This document shows, piece after piece, positions 13,301 through 25,300 of a stretch of 64,000 nt of DNA (position 1 is the first letter of the stretch; each line of letters opens with the position of its first letter). Both the position numbers and the translations under genes were made by a program. The notes below the pieces were generated by a model, which was given only the letters and a program-made list of their open reading frames with translations, was not told the DNA's origin and ran no database searches. The DNA is from Erpetoichthys calabaricus (lineage: Eukaryota; Chordata; Cladistia; Polypteriformes; Polypteridae): contig NC_041406.2 in assembly GCF_900747795.2 (NCBI RefSeq), positions 83,685,733-83,749,732 of the forward strand. The letters run 5' to 3'.

Positions 13301-16300
13301 GTTGTCAAAATCATAGTTTAAGTTTTTGCAAAATTTGTTCAATAAAAAGGTTCTATATTTTGACTGCAACTGTCATGCAATGTGATTCCTTCTCTTCATT
13401 AGTGTCACCCCCTTGAAAACTATCACTTTATGGGGCCATGCAAACCTGTATTAATACTTGTGTGCACATTAAAATGTTTTTTTGTACAATGTACAATTCT
13501 CATAACAGTGGAATAAGTTATTCTTAGCCAGTCTACTGCAGTAATTGCAGTGCAAAATGTGGTTAACATTCACTCATGCATGGGGAAAAAAAATACCGTC
13601 CAATACCGTGAAACCGGGATAATTTAGAAAAATACTGTGATATAGAATTTTGGTCATACCGCCCACCCCTACTTTAAGCACTTACAATATTTTATGTCAA
13701 TGCTATTACATATGAATACTAAACTATAAAATGTATCTGCTTCGTTTTTCTCTCTCTGGAATTTTGTAAACGCAGCCAAGGAACACATTCTGTTACTATT
13801 TTAAAATCTTTTGATCAGTAGGCAGTACAAAGACAAGTAACACCTTGGAGCTTGGAGAATAGCTGTGTCAATGTGATATTTCAGTTTTCTATCTACTATT
13901 TAATAAAACACCAAGGTTTGTGTGACCAGTCCCTCCGAGCAATCTGATATGTCAGTTTGGTTTTGGTGATGCAACGAAAGAGTAAGTCACATGAGGAGAA
14001 GTAAAAGGATATAAGGCACGCTGAGAGAGTTATCTTTAAAGACAGCAAGGATAAAACAAGACAGGAGGCAAGAAAGGTGCCTACAAGATAACGACAGAGT
14101 CTGAGAAGCAGGCTTTACAGGAAGACACTCGAGACAGAGTGGCAGTGAAAAGACGTTCACACAAACACAAATATAGAATAAAGGCACTGAAAGTACACAT
14201 AAGGCAAAAGATATATAATTTCTTTTTTAATTATTCTGTTACCTGTTTCTAATTTCTAATACCATGTTTTTGCTTTCTCATTCTGGGGTACTGAGTATTG
14301 CTTGATGTAGGGAAAAACAACTTTAGAAGATTTTATCAAAGGCTAACAAAATGTAACAAAATGTGAAAAAAGTGACTGTCAAGGTGTATTATCACTTTGT
14401 GTGTTTTTATAATAATTACTCAACATTATAAACAACAACTTTACCTACATTTACCCTACTGTTTTACAAGGGCAATACTGGTTCTTTCATTGCTTGTATG
14501 TTTGGACACATAAAATACACTTCAGTAATACGTCATATAAAATAAAGTCATCAAACTGAAGACAGTTACACCAAAACTGATGCTTTATAGTTCTCTAAAT
14601 GCACCCTTCCTCTAAAAAACAAAATCTGTAATCTATCTATAAAGCATAACCTTTTAATTTTCCTTTATGCAAAGCTTTGTTTTTCAAAGCGCACATTTCT
14701 CACATATAACTGTTGTCATTGACCTTAACATCCCCCAAATCCTGTTTGTAGCTCATGGCCTGACCAAGTGGCCAGAAACACTACCGAGTGAGCTGTTGAC
14801 AGACAAAACGGCGCCAGAGTGATTCAATGGTTAGCACACCAAGAAATTCTGGATCAATCCCTGCCCATTACATTTAACTGTTTCTTCAAGCAAGCATTTC
14901 CCTCACTTTTTTGTCTCATGGAAATGCCAGGTAATTCAGTTAGCATAAAATAAAAAGTCTTCTTCAGAAAGTGTGATGTACTTTAAGTTCAAGGTGGTTT
15001 ACCAGACCTCCCTTGTTCACTCCATCTAAAAATGTTGTTTAACATATTGTACACTTACTTTAACCTGTCCGACCACCATGCTGATAACACAACTGTCAGG
15101 TGTGGGCTGATGATCTTCCGCAGTGATGCTGTGTTGAACTTTCTCAAACGGTAATTGCTACGAAAAAGGCAACTTTTCATTAGTATATCATTATAAAATA
15201 TTTTTAATAAAAAGCCTAATGGACATGAAAAATATTTAATATACAATATTAATAATCTTTCTCAATTTCAAGTAATTTAAACATTCCGTTAATAAAATGA
15301 GAAAAAAAGAAGGCTGAGAAAAAATAGTTTCCTAGCATTTTCATATCAAAAGCACATTCTATTTAATTGAACATGAAATTATTTTAATAATTGCTTACAG
15401 CATCAAAAAAAGCACAATTTAAGTTAACATGCTTACTTATTTTGTAAGAATGTCTAAAAGGTAATTCAAATAAGAGCAATTTGTTGTTGTGGGTTAGTTT
15501 GCTAAATCATCCAATAAAGCAACAGACCTGTGTCATTACTTTATCCAACAAAACTACAACAATATTTGCACAGGAATCATCATTAAATTTAAAATATGGT
15601 AGATTATGTAAACTTTAAAGATGAATTTAAAATGACTTAACTAATGATAATGATACAGTCATCATTACCCACCCTAAAGAATGGCACAATAATGCCAACC
15701 TGCAAACGTTGCAATCAAGCTCCGGTCTCACTGGGTCACATGTTTTGGGCCTGCACCAAATTAACATGATTTTGGGCCAAAATCGTTAAATGCCTTTCAG
15801 ACAGCTTGGTGTCACAATCCCTCCTAATCCACTAACAGCTGTGTTTGGTGTACTTCTAGATGGGCTTAAAGTGGAGAAGGACAAACACTCTGTAATTGCC
15901 TTTACTTCATTATTGGTGCATAGACTTATCTTGCTCATTTGGAAGAATCCTAACTCTCCCATTCTAAGTCAGTGGGTAACTGATGTTGTATATTATTTGA
16001 AACTGGAAAAAATCCAATTTGCACTTAGAGAATCTGTACAAAACTTTTTCAAAACCTGGCAGGATCTAATCAATAACATTTTAGAATAAGCATTTAAATT
16101 GAGGAAGCAGGTACTCTCCCCTCTTTTACTCCATTTATCTTTACTCATTTATTATTTTATCTATTTATTTGTCTTTACTAGCATAATGTTTACACTGCTG
16201 GCCTAGCCCTCTTTCTCAGGGGTGGGGGTTGATTTGTTTTGAACCTTTTTCTTTTTTTTTGTAAAACTCAAGTTGTGTATGGAGTGTTATTTGATTTTAA

Positions 16301-19300
16301 TAAAAAAAGAAAATGTACTTATTGGACCTAAATGTAAATTGCACTAAGCAGGCTAGTTTTCTTTTAGTTATTTGTTAGACAACTTTAAATCAACATATGG
16401 AGGGCATGGTTTATTTGTCGAATGTGTGTAAGAATACTGATGTCCTAAAAATTTAGGCGTTCTGTAGAAAGTATGAAGCTCAGCAACTTAGGTGACATGA
16501 TGGATGTGGACAGAGGCCTAAGAACATCAGTGATCACCAGGATGAGAGATGCACAGAAGGAATTCCGAGTGCTGTTTTTCCTTCTAACTTCTAAAGGAAC
16601 CTCTGGCATTGAAGACAGAAATTTATGAATTTGTACTTACAGTTAACTTTTGAAGTATTGCATTCTTTCCACAAAAACCTTCGCCTTCCCATGTTAAGCA
16701 AGAGGAATCAGTCTAAAGGAAAAATCAAAGAATGCTGAAATTGAGGTTTGTGGGCCACAAGCATAGGCTTTGCAATTTATGACAAGGTTTGCTCATTTCA
16801 ACCTGCAATACAAAAGAAAGACTAGAAGGAGACCCCATCACTTACACAGTGAATCTGTGCCACACACATACACCCAAACATATAGCTTACAAAATGTTGC
16901 TGAAACAAAAAATCTTAAAATATAAATGTTAAGAGAGAAAAGTTTGATGTTTGGAGGTCAAATGGCAAGAACATGGAGGAGAACCAGTGCCTTTTTAACA
17001 TGCGTGACATGCATCTTACTTAAGATCTAGTGGTATCAGAGCTGGTCTGCCAGATTCCAACCTTTGTTGAAAGTAAACTTTTATTGGCAATGACGCTTTT
17101 CCGAAGAAAATAAGGATGTTCTGCAGTTTCGGCAAAATACTAAATGCGGATAGGAACATAGGCAAGATATACATTAATCTATCTCCAGCAGCTGTCCACT
17201 ATCCTGAAATCTAAACATCTTTTCTGGCATAAAAGTTAAGTCTAAGCATATTGTAAGGTGTATAGGAATGCATCGTGACTCACAGAATGAGGCACAAATC
17301 ACATTTAGAGAGGACTAAGGGCAAAAGGATGAAGTGAAGGATTTGCTTAAAATGGCATGACTGTATTGTCATCAATGACTAGAGAATGGCTAATGTTAAA
17401 TTGTAATTGCTTAGTAACTGCTCTGAAGTTATGAGGAAAGATCAGTTTAAAACATTTTCAGTGAAAACACTCACACAGGCAATTCAAATGTAAAAAGAGT
17501 TCATATCCTAAGTATTAGATGGATTTTGTTTTTAAATGGCTTTAGCCATCATACAAGAGTAAAACACAGAAAATGCATAAAACTTGTATAAAAACCAGAA
17601 ACTGTTTTCAAGAGTTACTCTTTCTTTCATTGTACAAGCAGACAGCTGTAACCTTTACATGGACTTTTGGGCAACATATCACGATGAAAACCATTTCCAC
17701 CTACAAAACAGTAGCAGAGTGTCATGTGCAAGTATAGCATGCACTAGAATAGGATGAACGCTTATTTGGTTCAAAACCAAATGAAAAACACATTTTCTAA
17801 ATTCACTCTGTGTGAATGCTTCATGACTTCCTATCATTAATCAACTAGTCATAAACATACCTCATTTAAACAGGATATGCAAACACGACCAGTTCATCAG
17901 TAAAAATGTTTTCGCTAAAACGCAACAACACATTAAAAAGTCAAAAACACATTGTGGGTGAGCTACCCCATGTAAGTTACACGTTAAATAAAAGATTAAG
18001 TAACTGATAAGCCCTTATGTATGTAAAACAGTTAAAACAAATGTTTAAAAAAATAAATAGTACCAGTCAAATGTTTAGATAGGCCTACTCATAGAAATGG
18101 AAAATAGTAAGAAAAGCCTATCATATATAAACGCCTACATGTAGAAGTGTGTCTGTCTGTCCGGCCCGGAAGTGCGAGGCTACAGCATGAAACTGAAAGA
18201 AAGCAACTCTGTTGCCAAAGTGAAACTGCCGAGGAAAGACAAATAAGAGGGAAACTCGCTTAGCCGCTGATAGACAAGGGGTGCCGAGCACATCCACAAA
18301 ACAAAACCGCCAACTCTGCATTTCAATTTTTTTCTGACGATTTCAATAATTTCTAGGAGCCCGGGCATTTTACAGCTACTTTTACAATAACAGTGAAGAG
18401 ATCAAAATTAAACACACACAAAATTATGCAGTGAAAAAACTTCTATTTTAGACTCTTCAAAACAGACCCCCTTTACCTTGATGCCAGCTTTGCACACTCT
18501 AATCAGACTCTATGCCACCTTAATGGAACAGCCACACAAGATGCTTTTCCAACAGTTATGAATGAAGTTACACAAGGGGTGTGGGGGTGTGCTGGTAGGC
18601 TGTCCATCTTATTCAGATAAATAATAAAAATATAGAGGATTTGTAATGTGGATATTTATAACATAGGCGGCACAGTTGTGCTGCTGCTTCATAGTAAGGA
18701 GACCCGGGTTTGCTTCCCGAGTCCTCCCTGCGTGGAGTTTGCATGTTCTCCCCATGTCTGCATGGGTTTCCTCCCACAGTCCAAAGACATGCAGGTGAGG
18801 TGCACTGGCGATCCTAAATTGTCCCTAGTGTGTGTATGGGTGTGTGTGTGTACGTGCCCTGTGGTGGGCTGGCGCCCTGCCCGGGGTTTGTTTTCTGCCT
18901 TGCGCCCTGTGTTGGCTGGGATTGGCTCCAGTGGACCCCACCGTGACCCTGTAGTTGGGATATAGCATGTTGGATAATGGATGGATATTTATAACATATT
19001 ACTGTGGTAATTTTTTAAAGTAACACCTAATTTAAAAACAGCACTTTTTTTTTTTTTTTTTATAAAATCATAGAAAACATTCGCTACCCATCCCAGACGA
19101 GCACAGATATACGGTACTTCTTGCCATTTAAACAGCTTGAACTTTCTATTTAGACAAACTGTTCAACTTTATATGTAAAAAACATCACTGCAAATTGCAG
19201 CCTATAAAAACAAACAAAAAGGCTACAAATTATAACTGCTTATAAATATGAAACAAACATTACGCCAAAGATGTGGAAGATGAGTTCATTAACTGAGCAA

Positions 19301-22300
19301 AAACATTGAGGTGATTGCATTTTAAGTGTGTGCAAATTATTCACACTTGTGAATTTAACTACTTTTTTGAAGCGATGCTGACAAATAGCATCTTATAAAT
19401 AGTCACTCCTTTATCATTTGGCTTGAAACAGAAATGAGCTTGACTTGCAGAAGTTACAGTTAGCTTTAAAATAATATCCATCTTAACTGTCACCTTTTTT
19501 TTTTTTTAATTATTCTTACCTACAGGGCAGTGTCATTTGTTTCAAAAGAACAAAAGGAACAAAGGGTGTAAACTGTCCCATTTTTACTCAGAAGTAGTTA
19601 CCTAATGAAATACATTTTGAAAAGGTTGCAAGACATGGACACAACTTTGTAGGTACTGACTAGTTCACCTAGATAGCATTTTTAGTACGGCATTTGTGTC
19701 CCTTACACATGTACTTTGAAATTAACAATTTAATCACTACTTGCTGTGATTGCTCTGATTCATTATTATTACTAAAAATATGTCAAACCACTTGTAAGAC
19801 AGACTTTATACAAATAAGGGGTTTGCCTCCATGGAGGGCTTGTTAACAGTTTACTACTACATACATAGTTCCCACATATACCGAGTACATTTTGGCTGGC
19901 TGCCTGCCTTTCTTTGACTCTCCAGATAAACACAACCTAAACTATTTCAACTGAGTTTAGGTCTGGCAACTGTTGAGGCCAGATCATGCGCTGCAACACT
20001 CCACCACTCTCCATCTTTGCCAAATAGCTCCTACACAGCCAGTGGGTGTGGTTTTAGTTATAATCCTGTTGATAAACAAAGAACAGTCCAGCCACATAAG
20101 ATGAAATACTGCTGTGGTAGCCGTGCTGATTAAGTTAGTCATTAATTCTAAATAAGTCAATGACAATGTCACCAGCAAAGCGCTAGGCTGTCAGATAGAA
20201 TGTGCCTATTCAAGTATAATACAAAATTAAAAAAAAAAAAAAAAAAAGTTTGATATTGCTCAAAGGCAAAAACTGAAAATGTTTGTGTTAACCTTTCTTG
20301 AGGTATTATCTGATTAAACTCATTGAAACATTTATCATCATCATGATGGGTTGTAACCCAAGTTGAATTAATTGTCAGTTTGTGAGGCTGGTGACTCTAA
20401 TAAGCTTATCCTCAGCAGAGTTAGCCCTTGATCCACACCTTTGATGAGGCAGTGCTTATAAGACTTGGTTTTATCATAGAGCTTCATGGTTTATATGACT
20501 GCACATGGTTCAAGGTTCTTAAAATTTTTCATACTGACTGACCTTGCTTTTGATTTAATCGTCTTTTCTCTTTGGTAAGATGTGCTGTTTTCACCAACAC
20601 TATGGACTACTACAACAAGGAATAATGGCCTTCTATTACTTCTAAATACAGATATTTATACCTACACTTATTTGTCACAATACAATTAACTATTTAACTT
20701 TTCAAGAGTCACACATAATAAATACAGTGCATCCGGAAAGTATTCACAGCGCATCACTTTTTCCACATTTTGTTATGTAACAGCCTTATTCCAAAATGGA
20801 TTAAATTCATTTTTTTCCTCAGAATTCTACACACAACACCCCATAATGACAACATGAAAAAAGTTTACTTGAGATTTTTGCAAATTTATTAAAAATAAAA
20901 AAATTGAGAAAGCACATGTACATAAGTATTCACAGCCTTTACCATGAAGCTCGAAATTGAGCTCAGGTGGATCCGGTTTCCCCTGATCATCCTTGAGATG
21001 TTTCTGCAGCTTCATTGGAGTCCACCTGTGGTAAATTACAGTTGGTTGCACATGATTTGGAAAGGCACACACCTGTCTATATAAGGTCCCACAATTGACA
21101 GATCATGTCAGAGCACAAACCAAGCATGAAGTCAAAGGAATTGTCTGTAGACCTCCGAGACAGGATTGTCTCGAGGCACAAATCTGGAGAAGGTTACAGA
21201 AAAATTTCTGCTGCTTTGATGGTCCCAGTGAGCACAGTGGCCTCCATCATCCATAAGTGGAAGAAGTTTGAAACCACCAGGACTCTTCCTAGAGCTGGCC
21301 GGCCATCTAAACTGAGCGATCAGGGGAAAAGGGCCTTAGTCAGGGAGGTGACCAAGAACCCGATGGTCACTCTGTCAGAGCTCCAGAGGTCCTCTGTGGA
21401 GAGAGGAGAACCTTCCAGAAGGACAACCATCTCTGCAGCAATCCACCAATCAGGCCTGTATGGTAGAGTGGCCAGACGGAAGCCACTCCTTAGTAAAAGG
21501 CACATGGCAGCCTGCCTGGAGTTTACCAAAAGGCACCTGAAGGACTCTCAGACCACGAGAAAGAAAATTCTCTGGTCTGATGAGACAAAGATTGAACTCT
21601 TTGGTGTGAATGCCAGGCGTCACGTTTGGAGGAAACCTGGCACCATCCCTACAGCGAAGCATGGTGGTGGCAGCATCATGCTGTGGGGATGTTTTGCAGT
21701 GGCAGGAACTGGGAGACTAGTCGGGATAAAGGGAAAGATGACTGCAGCAATGTACAGAGACATCCTGGATGAAAACCTGCTCCAGAGTGCTCTTGACCTC
21801 AGACTGGGGTGACAGTTCATCTTTTAGCAGGACAACGACCCTAAGCACACAGCCAAGATATCAAAGGAGTGGCTTCAGGACAACTCTGTGAATGTCCTTG
21901 AGTGGCCCAGCCAGAGCCCAGACTTGAATCCGATTGAACATCTCTGGAGAGATCTTAAAATGGCTGTGCACTGACGCTTCCCATCCAACCTGATGGAGCT
22001 TGAGAGGTGCTGCAAAGAGGAATGGGCGAAACTGGCCAAGGATAGGTGTGCCAAGCTTGTGGCATCATATCCAAAAAGACTTGAAGCTGTAATTGCTGCC
22101 AAAGGTGCATCGACAAAGTATTGAGCAAAGGCTGTGAATACTTATGAACATGGGATTTCTCAGTTTTTTTATTTTTAATAAATTTGCAAAAACCTCAAGT
22201 AAACTTTTTTCACGTTGTCATTACGGGGTGTTGTGTGTAGAATTCTGAGGAAAAAAATGAATTTAATCCATTTTGGAATAAGGCTGTAACATAACAAAAT

Positions 22301-25300
22301 GTGGAAAAAGTGATGCGCTGTGAATACTTTCTGGATGCACTGTATGTTAATAACAGCAGCAAAATTTCCAGTTATAAAACCACAAACTTTTTAAATTAAA
22401 GCTACTTGTTTCTGGGGGTGTTCTAAAATTGTAAAAGTAAAATATTGGGTTCAAAAGAAATTCATACACGTTTGTCTCAGAAACAAACTTCAAGTATTTA
22501 GGCAAAAGCTTTGATATAAAAATATATCTAACACACACACAATCAGATATGGGTGGTATGGCAGTAGCGCTGCAACTAGGAACTACAAATAAACAAGAGT
22601 CTGAATTGAGATTTGATGGCAAGATGAGGACTTGTCACCAGATAGTGTTCATCACCAGATCTGAGTGGTTGAGAAGGAGCTTTGGACCTCACACGCGTCT
22701 CTTCATACATGGGTAATGAGCCACTGACTAGACTGTAGACATCATCAAGAACTTGAACTTAATACATACTACTCCAGGGTGACAGTGTAATGATCAAAAA
22801 AGGGGAATGGCAGGTGCTTGCTTTGGCTAGATGAATGCCAGATGGGCCACTGCATTCTGAATCATCTTCAGTGGCTTGGTAACATATATTGGTACTCCTC
22901 AACAGAGAGATGCAGTAGACCAAAGCCTGGACCAGGAGTTATGCTGCTTACTGTCAGATACAGTTTGATCTTGCAAATGTTGTATGGACTGAATATCTCT
23001 CTATTAAATATAAAAAAAACTTGGAACGAGACCTGTTCAGGGAGACGAGATGTGACCTTCTCAGAAAGACATTTTCACGTTCCACGAGACTAGACTTAGT
23101 GCCAAGAGATTTAACCACAGTCCGTGGTCAGAAAAAGACAAAGAGTAGATGACAAAGTAGAACATCGTAAAGAATTCAAAAACATCAGCGTGATACACAT
23201 GCAGTGCAGGTTAGAGATTATGAAAGAAAGTACTACAATTTGAAAGTCTCAAAAAATGATAAAGATCGCATCAGCGCAAACAAATGGAAAATATTACTCA
23301 GTGAAATAACGGAACAGCGAAAAGAGATCGAATAGAGTTTGTGGACGTCTGGGGGAGAAGAGAGACAAGGCAGTGAGACAAAGGGACAGCTGCTGTACAG
23401 GCTTTTAAACATTTGAAGCGCCGCACGAGATGCAGATCACGCGACATGGCAGCAGCCGCCAGAGAGCAGGTTAAAAAAAAAATATATATATATATATATT
23501 TATTTCCCATTGTGTCACCGTTGAAGAGGGGTTATGGAGGAATGATTGCATCCCCTTGGGGTGCGTTCAGCCCTCCTATTCACAATGGCGCATAGCTTGA
23601 TGGGGCAAAGTAGTATAATATATAATACACAGTACCCTAATAAGGCAAATAGGATTATTCGAGACCTCTGGCTGTCTGCACAGTCGCTTTTCCTACTCCT
23701 CTGTTCTAGCAAACAGTACAATATTATTGACACTCACAGCAGTGGATTCTATGCACAGGTTAAAAAGTTACTGAACAGTCAATCATGAAAAACAAATACT
23801 TGACATCAGGGGTGTCCAACTCCGATCCCGGAGTGCTGGACATTCATTCAAACCCTTTTTTAAGTAGTGACCACTTTCTGTTGCCAATTACCTGCTTTTG
23901 CATTATTTGTAATTGACTTGCTATTTAAGACTCAGACCCCTTAATTAGTAGTTAAACATTAAAGAGACACAAACCAGCTAACCTATGTCCACCATACAAT
24001 ATCTGAAAAAAGAGGAGAAGGGCTCTGTAATGTTGATCTGCTCAGGTCTATTATACATTTTTGTGGTTCTCTTACAGAAAAAGAAAAAAACATTCTGGAA
24101 ATATATGCTGTGGCAGAACGACAGTACCAGCAAGCTATGGCGGTAAGTAATGGGTTTAATTAACAACAAGAATAGTCTTCTACAAGCAATTAAGAAATTG
24201 GGTGGAGACAAATAGGGCGAAGTAAGCTGGTCATCTCATCTTCACACCTCATTTTTGTCTGGCTGCTGTGTAAGGGGGGGAAAAAACAATTCAGAGGATG
24301 GAGTCTTTAAAAACACTGCAATTAAAACGAAGGGAACTGAAGTGAAAGAACAGCACAAATTAGTCCCTGATGAAGAAAATGTCAGGAAGGAGAATCAACA
24401 GCCAGTGTAGTCGTCTAGGGTCAGAGGTGGACACTCCAGCTTTACATACTCCTTCAAAGACATACTGTAATATTATGTGTAATTGTGTATGTATGTTGCA
24501 TTCTACTTTGGCTGTTGTATCTTTGAGTATTTTATGGTTGTTGTATTACTATTACTTGTCTGATGAATCGGTCAAGAAAGAGTTTTATTATACAACTGTC
24601 TAAGGATTTCGCAAGAACTAATTTTTTCGGTACCAATGTCATGAAAAATTTTTTTTTTTTTTTAACCAGTATCGGCAATACAGAGAAAGTTGGTATCATA
24701 CTCATATGTGACTGCACTTACACAAATTAGTTGGGGCACCACAATAATCTGTGCGAAAATCATAAGTAAAACTTCACATGGAAATTGCCCAGTGGTTGAT
24801 GATACACCATCACCATCAACACATGTCGAATAGTAAAACAAAAGAACAGTATCTCTGGAAGTACTTTGAGTTTCAGGCAGCAGAATTTCAAGAATCACAG
24901 TTTAAAAGAGGCAAGACACACAAAAACTGGCTCATGTTATTGACACTTTTATCCTTTAACATTATTCACTTCTACAACTGAGGTACTTTTAATAAAAAGC
25001 CACTGGATGGGATTTCTGTTTCTACCGTGTTGTCGGAAAGTACCGAGTGTTGCAAAAATGTCACCAGGTATTAGTATCGAATACACTTCTTGTCTACCTA
25101 GATCCCTACAATAAATATATGACAAAACTGAATTTGAACTTGAGACAGCTGTCGTAAAACTGAAAGATTGAGTGCATAAAGGCTTTTACAGATGTATTTG
25201 TTCATCAAACTGTAGGCAAAAGGTACCCTGAAATTGAACATTTCGGATGATCATCAGCCGCACTGCACACGTCAAACGTGAGTGTGTACCTGTCATAACA

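Larger units (their letters stand above)
8084..13671. mobile_element. hAT-type element hosting a piggyBac insertion
   Basis: The ends are inverted: TGGTGCTGGGCGGTAT at 8084 and, reading inward from 13671, TAGGGGTGGGCGGTAT. A perfect 8-bp direct repeat, CTTTAAGC, flanks them at 8076-8083 and 13672-13679, the target size of hAT transposons. No hAT transposase frame is visible in the host part (8084-9626 and 12617-13671), so it is probably non-autonomous. The right half carries short inverted motifs built on GTCGACTTTATTCTTGACAT at about 12690-12735. Without the 3 kb piggyBac insertion the element would be about 2.6 kb. Confidence 0.85.
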
